Part shown: one piece after another, positions 26,832-37,190 of the stretch
How positions within the stretch are numbered: the first letter of the stretch is position 1
Layout: each line of letters starts with the position of its first letter
Assembly (NCBI RefSeq): GCF_007858255.1
Contig: NZ_VFEU01000008.1
Coordinates: 124,001 to 188,000 of the forward strand
Direction of reading: 5' to 3'
DNA from: Pseudomonas rhodesiae
GTDB taxonomy: Bacteria > Pseudomonadota > Gammaproteobacteria > Pseudomonadales > Pseudomonadaceae
DNA: 64,000 bases
Notes under the pieces: generated by a model
Told to the model about the DNA's origin: nothing
Seen by the model: only the letters and a program-made list of their open reading frames with translations
Database searches by the model: none
Position numbers and translations under genes: made by a program

Positions 26832-27842
26832 ATGTTTAGTTTTATTGCCCGCCGACTGGGGTTATTGATCCCCACGTTCTTCGGCATCACGTTGCTGACG
26901 TTTGCGTTAATACGCATGATTCCCGGCGACCCCGTAGAAGTCATGATGGGCGAACGCCGCGTCGACCCCGAGATGCACGCACAGGCAATGGAACGCCTTG
27001 GCCTTAACAAGCCGCTGTATGCGCAATACCTGGACTATGTCGGCAAGCTCGCCCAGGGCGATCTTGGTGAGTCCCTGCGCACCCGTACCAGCGTGTGGAC
27101 CGAGTTCACCGCACTCTTCCCCGCGACCCTGGAACTGTCCATGGCCGCCCTGTTGTTCGCCGGTATCCTGGGCCTGTTGGCCGGGGTAATCGCGGCACTC
27201 AAGCGAGGATCCCTGTTCGACCACGGGGTGATGGGCATCTCCCTGGCGGGCTATTCGATGCCGATCTTCTGGTGGGGCCTGATCCTGATCATGTTCTTCT
27301 CGGTGAGCCTAGGCTGGACCCCGGTTTCCGGGCGCATCGACCTGCTCTACGACATCGAGCCGCGCACCGGCTTCATGCTGATCGACACGCTGCTGGCTGA
27401 CGAGCCGGACGCGTTCTTCGACGCCCTGCACCACCTGATCCTGCCGGCCATCGTGCTCGGCACCATTCCGCTGGCGGTGATCGCGCGGATGACCCGTTCG
27501 TCGATGCTCGAAGTGCTGCGCGAAGACTACATCCGCACCGCCAAGGCCAAGGGCCTGTCGCCGACACGCGTGGTGTTCGTGCACGGCCTGCGCAACGCGC
27601 TGATCCCGGTCTTGACCGTAGTGGGCCTGCAAGTCGGCACCCTGCTGGCCGGCGCTGTGCTGACCGAAACCATCTTCTCCTGGCCCGGCATCGGCAAATG
27701 GCTGATCGAAGCCATTGGCGCGCGGGACTACCCGGTGGTGCAGAACGGCATTCTGCTGATCGCCTGCCTGGTGATCCTGGTGAACTTCGTGGTGGATATC
27801 CTCTACGGCTTCGCCAACCCACGCATCCGTCACCAGCGCTGA
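26832..27842 (+). CDS. dppB: Dipeptide ABC transporter permease DppB
   Basis: Inner-membrane permease subunit of the peptide importer, 336 aa with six helices. The N-terminus MFSFIARRLGLLIPTFFGITLLTFALIRMIPGDP is typical for DppB/OppB. The ATPase-coupling EAA loop reads EVLREDYIRTAKAKGLSPTRVVFVHGLRNAL. The ATG at 26832 was chosen over the upstream extension because it starts exactly at the first helix. It is followed after 4 bp by dppC. Confidence 0.95.
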   Translation: MFSFIARRLGLLIPTFFGITLLTFALIRMIPGDPVEVMMGERRVDPEMHAQAMERLGLNKPLYAQYLDYVGKLAQGDLGESLRTRTSVWTEFTALFPATLELSMAALLFAGILGLLAGVIAALKRGSLFDHGVMGISLAGYSMPIFWWGLILIMFFSVSLGWTPVSGRIDLLYDIEPRTGFMLIDTLLADEPDAFFDALHHLILPAIVLGTIPLAVIARMTRSSMLEVLREDYIRTAKAKGLSPTRVVFVHGLRNALIPVLTVVGLQVGTLLAGAVLTETIFSWPGIGKWLIEAIGARDYPVVQNGILLIACLVILVNFVVDILYGFANPRIRHQR

Positions 27843-27846
27843 GATC

Positions 27847-28764
27847 ATGACCATGACCACACCTACTCCAGTGTCAGCAGTCGATCAAAGCCTGCTGTAC
27901 CCGTCCCCGTACAAAGAATTCTGGCAAGCCTTTTCCAAGAACAAAGGCGCGGTTGCCGGCCTGCTGTTTATGTTGCTGATCGTGTTCTGCGCGATCTTCG
28001 CCCCGTGGGTCGCGCCCCATAACCCCAGCGAGCAATACCGCGACTTCCTGCTCACCCCGCCGGCGTGGCTGGAAGGCGGGCAGATGCAGTTTCTGTTGGG
28101 CACCGACGAACTGGGCCGTGACCTGCTCTCGCGTCTGATCCAGGGTTCGCGCCTGTCGCTGCTGATCGGTTTGTCGTCGGTGGTGATGTCGCTGATCCCG
28201 GGCATCCTGCTGGGTCTGTTCGCCGGGTTCTTCCCGCGTCTGCTGGGCCCGACCATCATGCGCCTGATGGACATCATGCTGGCCCTGCCGTCGCTGCTGC
28301 TGGCCGTGGCCATCGTTGCCATCCTCGGCCCTGGCCTGATCAACACCGTGATCGCTATCGCCATCGTGTCGCTGCCGTCCTACGTGCGTCTGACCCGTGC
28401 TGCGGTGATGGGCGAGTTGAACCGTGACTACGTGACTGCCGCGCGCCTGGCCGGTGCCGGTCTGCCGCGCCTGATGTTCATCACTGTGCTGCCCAACTGC
28501 ATGGCGCCGCTGATCGTGCAGGCCACCTTGAGTTTCTCCTCGGCGATCCTCGATGCCGCGGCCCTGGGCTTCCTCGGCCTTGGCGTACAACCGCCGACCC
28601 CGGAGTGGGGCACCATGCTGGCTTCGGCCCGTGACTACATCGAACGCGCCTGGTGGGTGGTGAGCCTGCCTGGTTTGACCATTTTGCTCAGCGTGCTGGC
28701 AATCAACTTGATGGGCGACGGCCTGCGCGATGCGCTGGACCCGAAACTCAAGAACGCCGCCTGA
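27847..28764 (+). CDS. dppC: Dipeptide ABC transporter permease DppC
   Basis: Second permease subunit, 305 aa. It has an N-terminal OppC-type region ([27 protein letters not shown]) with the first helix and the motif [23 protein letters not shown]. The coupling loop is [30 protein letters not shown] second in-frame ATG at 27853 is an alternative start. It lies within the tightly packed dppBCDF operon. Confidence 0.95.
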   Translation: MTMTTPTPVSAVDQSLLYPSPYKEFWQAFSKNKGAVAGLLFMLLIVFCAIFAPWVAPHNPSEQYRDFLLTPPAWLEGGQMQFLLGTDELGRDLLSRLIQGSRLSLLIGLSSVVMSLIPGILLGLFAGFFPRLLGPTIMRLMDIMLALPSLLLAVAIVAILGPGLINTVIAIAIVSLPSYVRLTRAAVMGELNRDYVTAARLAGAGLPRLMFITVLPNCMAPLIVQATLSFSSAILDAAALGFLGLGVQPPTPEWGTMLASARDYIERAWWVVSLPGLTILLSVLAINLMGDGLRDALDPKLKNAA

Positions 28765-28774
28765 GGAGATTCCC

Positions 28775-29743
28775 ATGTCACTGTTAGAAATCAAGAATCT
28801 CAACGTACGCTTCGGCGACGCAACCGCCGTGCCGGTGGTCGACGGCCTCGACCTGTCCGTGGACAAGGGCGAAGTACTGGCCATCGTGGGCGAGTCGGGT
28901 TCGGGGAAATCCGTGACCATGATGGCGCTGATGGGCCTGATCGAGCACCCCGGTATCGTCACCGCCGATGCGCTGACCTTCGACGGCAAGGACATGCTCA
29001 AGCTGAGCAACCGTCAACGTCGCCAGATCGTCGGCAAAGACCTGGCGATGGTGTTCCAGGACCCGATGACCGCGCTGAACCCCAGCTACACCGTGGGTTT
29101 CCAGATTGAAGAAGTGCTGCGCCTGCACCTGAAAATGTCCGGCAAACAGGCACGCAAACGCGCGATCGAATTGTTGGAAAAAGTTGAGATCCCAGGCGCC
29201 GCCAGCCGAATGGACGCCTATCCGCACCAACTGTCCGGCGGTATGAGCCAGCGCGTAGCCATCGCCATGGCAATTGCCGGCGAGCCGAAACTGCTGATCG
29301 CCGACGAACCGACCACCGCGTTGGACGTGACCATCCAGGCGCAGATCATGGACCTGCTGCTGGCCCTGCAAAAAGAGCAGAACATGGGCCTGGTGCTGAT
29401 CACCCACGACCTCGCCGTGGTGGCCGAAACCGCCCAGCGCGTATGCGTGATGTACGCCGGCCAGGCCGTGGAAGTCGGCCAGGTGCCGCAACTGTTCGAC
29501 ATCCCGGCGCACCCTTATAGCGAAGCGCTGCTCAAGGCGATTCCCGAGCACAGCCTGGGCGCCACCCGCCTGGCCACGTTGCCTGGCATCGTGCCCGGCC
29601 GCTACGACCGCCCGCAGGGTTGCCTGCTGTCGCCGCGCTGCCCGTACGTGCAGGAATCCTGCCGTGCCCAGCGCCCGGGCCTCGATCCCAAAACCAACAG
29701 CCTCGCGCGCTGCTTCTACCCCTTGAACCAGGAGGTGGCGTAA
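28775..29743 (+). CDS. dppD: Dipeptide ABC transporter ATP-binding protein DppD
   Basis: Cytoplasmic ATPase of the peptide importer, 322 aa. Visible motifs are Walker [10 protein letters not shown]-loop [10 protein letters not shown], signature [16 protein letters not shown], Walker [14 protein letters not shown] and H-loop ITHDLA. The C-terminal oligopeptide-transporter extension ([23 protein letters not shown]) has the Cys pattern that binds a [4Fe-4S] cluster in some relatives. The ATG at 28775 has TGAGGAG upstream. Its stop overlaps the dppF start as TAATG. Confidence 0.95.
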   Translation: MSLLEIKNLNVRFGDATAVPVVDGLDLSVDKGEVLAIVGESGSGKSVTMMALMGLIEHPGIVTADALTFDGKDMLKLSNRQRRQIVGKDLAMVFQDPMTALNPSYTVGFQIEEVLRLHLKMSGKQARKRAIELLEKVEIPGAASRMDAYPHQLSGGMSQRVAIAMAIAGEPKLLIADEPTTALDVTIQAQIMDLLLALQKEQNMGLVLITHDLAVVAETAQRVCVMYAGQAVEVGQVPQLFDIPAHPYSEALLKAIPEHSLGATRLATLPGIVPGRYDRPQGCLLSPRCPYVQESCRAQRPGLDPKTNSLARCFYPLNQEVA

Positions 29744-30714
29744 TGGCCGTCGTTCTTACCGCCCGCGACCTGACCCGTCACTACGAAGTGTCCCGTGGCC
29801 TGTTCAAGGGCCACGCCACCGTGCGGGCCCTCAATGGTGTGTCCTTCGAGCTGGAAGCCGGCAAGACCCTCGCCGTGGTCGGCGAGTCGGGTTGCGGCAA
29901 GTCCACCCTCGCCCGCGCACTCACGCTGATTGAAGAGCCGTCTTCGGGCTCGCTGAAAATCGCCGGCCAGGAAGTCGCCGGTGCCGACAAGGCCCAGCGC
30001 AAGCAATTGCGCAAAGATGTGCAGATGGTGTTCCAAAGCCCTTACGCCTCGTTGAACCCACGGCAGAAAGTTGGCGATCAACTGGGCGAACCGCTGCTGA
30101 TCAACACCAACCTGTCCGCCGCCGAACGCCGCGAGAAAGTGCAGGCGATGATGAAGCAAGTGGGCCTGCGCCCCGAGCATTATCAGCGCTACCCGCACAT
30201 GTTCTCCGGCGGCCAGCGCCAGCGGATTGCACTGGCTCGGGCGATGATGCTGCAACCCAAAGTGCTGGTGGCGGATGAGCCGACCTCGGCGCTCGACGTG
30301 TCGATCCAGGCCCAGGTGCTCAATCTGTTCATGGATCTGCAGCAGGAATTCAATACGGCCTACGTGTTCATTTCCCACAACCTGGCGGTGGTGCAACACG
30401 TTGCCGACGATGTGATGGTGATGTACCTCGGTCGCCCGGTGGAAGTCGGCCCGAAGGAAGACATCTACGCGCGCCCGCTGCATCCCTACACCCAGGCGCT
30501 GCTGTCGGCCACGCCGACCATTCATCCGGATCCGAACAAACCGAAGATCAAAATCGTCGGCGAGTTGCCCAACCCCTTGAACCCGCCGCCAGGTTGCGCG
30601 TTCCACAAGCGCTGCCCGTACGCCACCGAGCGTTGCAGCACCGAGGAGCCGCAATTGCGAGCGTTGGATAATCGTCAGGTGGCTTGCCACTACGCGGAAC
30701 AATTCGTCGCCTGA
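29743..30714 (+). CDS. dppF: Dipeptide ABC transporter ATP-binding protein DppF
   Basis: Partner ATPase of DppD, 323 aa. Walker A GESGCGKST, signature FSGGQRQRIALARAMM, Walker B KVLVADEPTSALD and H-loop ISHNLA are present. The C-terminal extension again has a Cys cluster (PPGCAFHKRCPYATERC). The start overlaps the dppD stop by one base, preceded by AGGAGG, so the two are translationally coupled. It is the last gene of the locus, followed by a terminator. Confidence 0.95.
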   Translation: MAVVLTARDLTRHYEVSRGLFKGHATVRALNGVSFELEAGKTLAVVGESGCGKSTLARALTLIEEPSSGSLKIAGQEVAGADKAQRKQLRKDVQMVFQSPYASLNPRQKVGDQLGEPLLINTNLSAAERREKVQAMMKQVGLRPEHYQRYPHMFSGGQRQRIALARAMMLQPKVLVADEPTSALDVSIQAQVLNLFMDLQQEFNTAYVFISHNLAVVQHVADDVMVMYLGRPVEVGPKEDIYARPLHPYTQALLSATPTIHPDPNKPKIKIVGELPNPLNPPPGCAFHKRCPYATERCSTEEPQLRALDNRQVACHYAEQFVA

Positions 30715-30746
30715 GCGCGCCGGACCGATCAGTAGCAGAGTTTCAC

Positions 30747-30798
30747 AGCCCTTCCCATCAGGTTGCGCATCAGCCTGGCGGGAGGGGCTTTCTTTTTG
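30747..30798. terminator. Terminator after dppF and the convergent small gene
   Basis: AGCCCTTCCC pairs (one wobble) with GGGAGGGGCT, with an inner CAGG/CCTG stem, followed by TTTCTTTTT on the plus strand. Confidence 0.7.
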
Positions 30799-30804
30799 CG
30801 GCGG

Positions 30805-31050
30805 CTATTTGTTGCCATCGTCATAGGTTTCGCTGTCTTCCCCTTCGTTGTAGGGGTTTTCTGCGTCCTCTTTGGGAGCCGGTTGGGCCTGGGGTTGCCA
30901 GCTGCCGGAATTGACCTCTTTCTGCTTTTTCTTGGTGACCGGGCCGGTGTCTTTCCACTGAGGCGCGCCTGCGTCAGCCAGTGCCGGGAGGGTCGTCAGC
31001 CACAGGCAGGCCAGCAACAGCAGGGATATGGCGCGTTGAGCCTTTCGCAC
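30805..31050 (-). CDS. Small exported hydrophilic protein, function unknown
   Basis: An 81 aa product with a clear signal peptide (RKAQRAISLLLLACLWLTTLPALADA). The mature part of ~55 residues is rich in Lys, Glu, Asp, Pro and Gln (VTKKKQKEVNSGSWQPQAQPAPKEDAENPYNEGEDSETYDDGNK in two halves), with no Cys and no obvious fold. A GGAG lies 8 nt before the ATG. It stands alone between the dpp terminator and a REP array. I do not recognise a family; it looks real because of the signal peptide and ribosome-binding site. Confidence 0.6.
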   Translation of the reverse strand: MRKAQRAISLLLLACLWLTTLPALADAGAPQWKDTGPVTKKKQKEVNSGSWQPQAQPAPKEDAENPYNEGEDSETYDDGNK

Positions 31051-31131
31051 GGTGGTCTCCTTTGCAGTCGGTGGTTAAACGCTAGACCGGATGCCGGGTT
31101 CTCGCCAATCTAACGCCTGGTGGAGAAAAAT

Positions 31132-31784
31132 GTGGGAGAGGGCTTGCCCCCGATGGCTGTGTGTCAGCCAGTACATTCAGGGCTGACACACTGCTATCGG
31201 GGGCAAGCCCCCTCCCACATCTGGGCCAAGATGTGCTGGCAAATTCGCCACAATTTGGCCCGCCAACCGCCAATTTCCGCCTGACCAAGTTCCGGTTAGA
31301 CACAACGCGGTAAAAAAAGTGGGAGGGGGCTTGCCCCCGATGGCAGTGCGTCAGCTAGCACATTCAGGGCTGACACACTGCTATCGGGGGCAAGCCCCCT
31401 CCCACATCTGGGCCAAGATGTGCTGGCAAATTCGCTACAATTTGGCCCGCTAGCTAATAGCCAATTTCCGCCTAACCAAGTTCCGGTTAGACACAACGCG
31501 GTAAAAAAAGTGGGAGGGGCTTGCCCCCGATGGCTGTGTGTCAGCCAGTACATTCAGGGCTGACACAATGCTATCGGGGGCAAGCCCCCTCCCACATCTG
31601 GGCCAAGATATGCTGGCAAATTCGCCACAATTTGGCCCGCCAACCGCCAATTTCCGCCTGACCAAGTTCCGGTTAGACACAACGCGGTAAAAAAAGTGGG
31701 AGGGGGCTTGCCCCCGATGGCTGTGTGTCAGCCAGTACATTCAGGGCTGACACACTGCTATCGGGGGCAGGCCCCCTCCCACAT
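31132..31784. repeat. Tandem array of ~190-bp REP-containing units (three full, one partial)
   Basis: GTGGGAG recurs at 31132, 31319, 31510 and 31696, giving periods of 187, 191 and 186 bp. Each full unit holds an inverted pair of REP sequences around a spacer with GTGTCAGCC...GGCTGACAC. It then has a second palindrome-like block (GGGCCAAGAT...AATTTGGCCC) and a linker ending in GGTAAAAAAA. The fourth unit stops after the REP pair, six bases before the prfC stop codon. Units differ by few substitutions, so the amplification looks recent. The 739 bp between the small gene and prfC hold no gene. Confidence 0.92.
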
Positions 31785-31789
31785 GTTGT

Positions 31790-33373
<1,584 letters not shown>

Positions 33374-33705
33374 GGGAAATCGCCTGGCAGGTGAGTCAAA
33401 AAAGGGCGGCGAGTATAGCGCAAACCCAAGGTGACGGACCACCGTTCACCCGATCAGGGGTGGCTAAATGGTGCCAAGTGTGGAACCTTTTAAAAGGTAG
33501 AGACGTCCACTCCCCTGCTATCGCACTCGTAACAGGGGCTGAAAAATCAGCAAGTTAGCCTGACGAGGCTGCGCTTATGGTTCGAACTCATGCCGCTTTT
33601 GACGGCATTGGCGAGCTGCATTTCGCGTTCACTTTTCGCTGACAGCCAGCCATGGCATGCCACGCAGGAATGTGTTCGTCGACAGAAGAAAAAAGGAGTC
33701 CGCCT
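33374..33705. promoter_or_regulatory. 332-bp divergent region between prfC and the osmoprotectant transporter
   Basis: No gene is seen. It contains a perfect 14-bp palindrome, ACCTTTTAAAAGGT (33485-33498). A stem of CCCCTG (33514-33519) with CAGGGG (33532-33537) follows, and a third small stem (CCG/CGG) lies near 33592-33605. The palindrome is a candidate operator for one of the divergent units. Confidence 0.45.
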
Positions 33706-34422
33706 GTGGCTATTCGCTATGGCAAAGGGCTGATAGGAGGCGCGGTTGTCGTCGCGCTCCTGGCCCTGCTGATCCACTGGATCGGCATCAACACGATCGA
33801 GTTGTACCGCGACGATTTGTTGTTTTACCTGCAAGCTCACTTAGTTCTCGTTCTAGTCTCCATGCTGGCGGCCCTCGTTGTGGGCATCCCCGCCGGTATC
33901 CTGCTCAGTCGACCGCACATGGTCGGGCGCGCAGAACGCTTCATGCAAATCTTCAACATCGGTAATACCGTCCCTCCCCTGGCCGTACTGGCCATCGCCC
34001 TCGGCGTCCTCGGCATCGGCAGCGGCCCGGCCATCTTCGCGCTGTTCCTCGCCTCCCTCCTGCCTATCGTGCGCAACACCTACGAAGGCCTGAAAAACGT
34101 TCAAGGCTCGCTCAAAGAAGCCGCCACCGGCATCGGCATGACCCCGCGCCAGGTGCTGTTTCGCGTGGAGTTGCCCAATGCCGTGCCGATCATCATCGGC
34201 GGCGTGCGCGTGGCGCTGGCGATCAATGTGGGCACCGCGCCCCTGGCGTTTCTGATCGGCGCCAACAGCCTGGGCAGTCTGATCTTCCCCGGCATCGCCC
34301 TGAACAACCAGCCGCAACTGTTGCTCGGCGCCGCATGCACGGCACTGCTGGCCTTGTTGCTGGACGGCTTGGTGACCATGGCCAGCCGCCTCTGGCTGGA
34401 ACGCGGGTTGCGTCCGTCTTAA
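33706..34422 (+). CDS. Osmoprotectant-type ABC transporter permease (first copy)
   Basis: Inner-membrane permease of the glycine betaine/carnitine/choline class (OpuB/OsmW/YehY-like), 238 aa. It has about six helices and the coupling loop RNTYEGLKNVQGSLKEAATGIGMTPRQVLFRVELPNAVP. I set the start at GTG 33706, which has AGGAG seven nt upstream; the frame extends to 33652 without a ribosome-binding site. It is the first of four genes in the order permease, binding protein, permease, ATPase. Confidence 0.88.
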   Translation: MAIRYGKGLIGGAVVVALLALLIHWIGINTIELYRDDLLFYLQAHLVLVLVSMLAALVVGIPAGILLSRPHMVGRAERFMQIFNIGNTVPPLAVLAIALGVLGIGSGPAIFALFLASLLPIVRNTYEGLKNVQGSLKEAATGIGMTPRQVLFRVELPNAVPIIIGGVRVALAINVGTAPLAFLIGANSLGSLIFPGIALNNQPQLLLGAACTALLALLLDGLVTMASRLWLERGLRPS

Positions 34423-34442
34423 GGCTTGGCAAAGGAATTCAC

Positions 34443-35336
34443 ATGAAAAAGCTGACACTGATATTGAGCTGCGTCCTGCTGTGCGCAGGGTTTGCACAAG
34501 CCGCAGAAAAACCGGTAATCCGCATCGGCGCCAGGGTGTTCACCGAACAGACCCTGCTCGCCGAGATCACCTCCCAATACTTGCGCACCAAGGGCTATGC
34601 CCCTCAAGTGACCGGCGGCCTTGGCAGCAACCTGGCGCGTAGTGCCCAGGAAAGCGGGCAACTGGACCTGTTATGGGAATACACCGGTGTGTCGCTGGTG
34701 GCCTACAACCACATCGACGAGAAACTCGACAGCGAACAGTCCTACGCTCGGGTCAAAGAACTCGACGCGAAAAAGGGCCTGGTCTGGCTGGCACCGTCGC
34801 GCTTCAGCAACACCTATGCCCTGGCGTTGCCGCAGAAGGTCGCGCAGGAACATCCCGAGATCAACAGCATCAGCGACCTCACCCAGGCGATGGCGGAAAA
34901 CACCCGGGAACATCGCCTGGTTGCGCTGGACACCGAGTTCGCCAATCGCTCCGACGGTCTGGCCGGTATGGTCAAGTTGTATGAGATGAACCTGACCCGC
35001 GCAAACACCCGGCAAATGGACGCTGGCCTGGTCTACACCGCGCTGCGCAATAGCCAAGTGTTCGCCGGCCTGGTCTACACCACCGACGGTCGCTTGAACG
35101 CCTTCAAATTAAAACTGCTGGCGGACGACAAGCATTACTTCCCGGACTACACCGCCGCGCCGGTAGTGCGCCAGGCCTACCTGGACGCGCACCCGCAACT
35201 GGCCGCCGACCTCAAGCCGCTGGCAGCGCTGTTCGACGACGAAACCATGCGCCAACTCAACGCGCGGGTCGATGTCGATCACGAAAGCCCGTCCGTCGTG
35301 GCCGCTGATTTTCTGCGCCAGCATCCGATCAACTAA
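34443..35336 (+). CDS. Osmoprotectant-type ABC transporter substrate-binding protein
   Basis: Periplasmic binding protein of the OpuAC/OsmX/YehZ class, 297 aa. It has a signal peptide (KKLTLILSCVLLCAGFAQAA) and the mature start EKPVIRIGARVFTEQTLLAEIT. The quaternary-amine binding family blocks LDLLWEYTGVSLVAYN and DAGLVYTALRNSQVFAGLVYTTDG are present. The ligand is probably a quaternary ammonium or related osmolyte, but YehZ-type proteins bind betaine poorly and may serve another purpose. It lies 20 bp after the first permease. Confidence 0.88.
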   Translation: MKKLTLILSCVLLCAGFAQAAEKPVIRIGARVFTEQTLLAEITSQYLRTKGYAPQVTGGLGSNLARSAQESGQLDLLWEYTGVSLVAYNHIDEKLDSEQSYARVKELDAKKGLVWLAPSRFSNTYALALPQKVAQEHPEINSISDLTQAMAENTREHRLVALDTEFANRSDGLAGMVKLYEMNLTRANTRQMDAGLVYTALRNSQVFAGLVYTTDGRLNAFKLKLLADDKHYFPDYTAAPVVRQAYLDAHPQLAADLKPLAALFDDETMRQLNARVDVDHESPSVVAADFLRQHPIN

Positions 35337-35348
35337 CGAGGAGAAGAC

Positions 35349-36002
35349 ATGGAATTCCTGAACGCCTTTTCCCATCTTGATTGGGCCCAAGTCCTGCACC
35401 TGACCTGGCAGCACATCACCCTGGTCGGTATCGCGGTGATCCTGGCGATCTTTATCGGTGTGCCCCTGGGCATCCTGATGACGCGCTTCCCGACGCTGGC
35501 CGGCCCGCTGCAAGCCAGCGCCACCGTGTTGCTGACGGTGCCTTCCATCGCCCTGTTCGGCCTGCTGTTGCCGTTCTACTCCAAATTCGGTCAGGGCCTG
35601 GGGCCGATGCCGGCCATTACCGCCGTGTTCCTCTACTCCCTGCTGCCGATCATGCGTAACACCTACCTGGCCCTCACCGGCGTGGAGCCGGGCATTCGCG
35701 AAGCCGCCAAAGGCATCGGCATGACCTTCGGCCAGCGCCTGCGCATGGTCGAGTTGCCCATCGCGGTGCCAGTGATCCTCGCCGGCGTGCGCACTGCCGT
35801 GGTGATGAACATCGGCGTGATGACCATCGCCGCCACCATCGGCGCCGGTGGCTTGGGTGTACTGATTCTGGCCTCCATCAGCCGCAGCGATATGTCGATG
35901 CTGATCGTCGGTGCCGTACTGGTCAGCCTGCTGGCCATCTTCGCCGACCTGCTTCTGCAATGGCTGCAACGCTCGCTGACTCCAAAAGGATTGCTCAAAT
36001 GA
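35349..36002 (+). CDS. Osmoprotectant-type ABC transporter permease (second copy)
   Basis: Second permease, 217 aa, with five or six helices and the coupling loop RNTYLALTGVEPGIREAAKGIGMTFGQRLRMVELPIAVP, parallel to that of the first permease. GAGGAG precedes the ATG. Its stop overlaps the ATPase start as ATGA, so the two are translationally coupled. The two permeases probably form a heterodimer. Confidence 0.9.
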   Translation: MEFLNAFSHLDWAQVLHLTWQHITLVGIAVILAIFIGVPLGILMTRFPTLAGPLQASATVLLTVPSIALFGLLLPFYSKFGQGLGPMPAITAVFLYSLLPIMRNTYLALTGVEPGIREAAKGIGMTFGQRLRMVELPIAVPVILAGVRTAVVMNIGVMTIAATIGAGGLGVLILASISRSDMSMLIVGAVLVSLLAIFADLLLQWLQRSLTPKGLLK

Positions 36003-37156
36003 TCGAACTTCAAAACCTGTCCAAGACGTTCCAAAGCAACGGCAAAACCGTCACCGCCGTCAACGATGTCAGCCTGACCGTCAATGAAGGCGAGATCTGT
36101 GTATTCCTCGGGCCATCGGGTTGCGGCAAAAGCACCACGCTGAAGATGATCAACCGCCTGATCAAACCCACCTCGGGCAAGATCCTGATCAACGGCGAAG
36201 ACACCACCGACCTCGACGAAGTGACCCTGCGCCGTAACATCGGCTATGTAATCCAGCAGATCGGCCTGTTCCCCAATATGACCATCGAAGAGAACATCGT
36301 GGTCGTGCCGAAACTGCTCGGCTGGGACAAACAGAAATGCCACGACCGCGCCCGCGAGTTGATGAGCATGATCAAGCTGGAGCCCAAGCAGTATCTGCAT
36401 CGCTATCCGCGTGAATTGTCCGGTGGCCAACAACAGCGGATTGGCGTGATCCGCGCCTTGGCGGCGGATGCGCCGTTGCTGCTGATGGACGAGCCGTTCG
36501 GCGCGGTCGACCCGATCAACCGCGAGATGATCCAGAACGAGTTTTTCGAGATGCAGCGGGCGCTGAACAAGACGGTGATTATGGTCAGCCACGACATCGA
36601 CGAAGCCATCAAGCTGGGCGACAAGATCGCGATTTTCCGCGCCGGCAAGCTGTTGCAGATCGACCACCCGGATACGTTGCTGGCACACCCGGCCGACGAA
36701 TTCGTCAGCAACTTTGTGGGCCAGGACAGCACCCTCAAGCGCCTGCTGCTGGTCAAGGCCGAAGACGCGGCGGACAACGCCCCGTCGGTGAGCCCGGAAA
36801 CCCCGGTGGCCGATGCACTGGAACTGATGGACGAGCACGACCGTCGCTACGTGGTGGTGACCTGCGCCGAGAACAAGGCACTGGGCTATGTGCGCCGTCG
36901 CGACCTGCACCGTCAGACCGGCACTTGCGGCCAGTACCTGCGTGAGTTCAACGCCACGGCGGCGTACGACGAGCACTTGCGCATCCTGTTGTCGCGCATG
37001 TACGAGTTCAATCGCTCGTGGTTGCCAGTGATGGATGCCGAGCGGGTGTTCCTGGGGGAAGTGACGCAAGAGTCGATTGCCGAGTACCTGAGCTCCGGTA
37101 AGTCCCGTGGGGGCAAGACCAGCATCGTCTCCCCTGCCGAGGCCGCCCTGGCCTGA
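35999..37156 (+). CDS. Osmoprotectant-type ABC transporter ATP-binding protein with CBS region
   Basis: Cytoplasmic ATPase of the importer, 385 aa. Walker A GPSGCGKST, Q-loop QQIGLFPNMT, signature LSGGQQQRIGVIRALA, Walker B LLLMDEPFGAVD and H-loop VSHDID are seen. The last ~120 residues resemble a CBS pair (VADALELMDEHDRRYVVVTCAENKALGYVRRRDL). In OpuA-type ATPases such a region senses ionic strength. The start is the ATG within the preceding stop (ATGA). It is the last gene of the operon. Confidence 0.92.
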   Translation: MIELQNLSKTFQSNGKTVTAVNDVSLTVNEGEICVFLGPSGCGKSTTLKMINRLIKPTSGKILINGEDTTDLDEVTLRRNIGYVIQQIGLFPNMTIEENIVVVPKLLGWDKQKCHDRARELMSMIKLEPKQYLHRYPRELSGGQQQRIGVIRALAADAPLLLMDEPFGAVDPINREMIQNEFFEMQRALNKTVIMVSHDIDEAIKLGDKIAIFRAGKLLQIDHPDTLLAHPADEFVSNFVGQDSTLKRLLLVKAEDAADNAPSVSPETPVADALELMDEHDRRYVVVTCAENKALGYVRRRDLHRQTGTCGQYLREFNATAAYDEHLRILLSRMYEFNRSWLPVMDAERVFLGEVTQESIAEYLSSGKSRGGKTSIVSPAEAALA

Positions 37157-37160
37157 TCTT

Positions 37161-37190
37161 ATGTGGGAGGGGGCTTGCTCCCTCCCATAT
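37161..37190. repeat. Single REP element after the osmoprotectant operon
   Basis: A palindrome with ATGTGGGAGGG and CCCTCCCATAT arms around GGCTTGCT; a slightly diverged copy of the window's common repeat. Confidence 0.8.

Noticed and set aside
31132..31784. Regularly spaced repeats that could suggest a CRISPR array
   Set aside because: The repeated unit is ~190 bp with internal REP palindromes and nearly identical intervening sequence. There are no short repeats with unique spacers and no cas genes.
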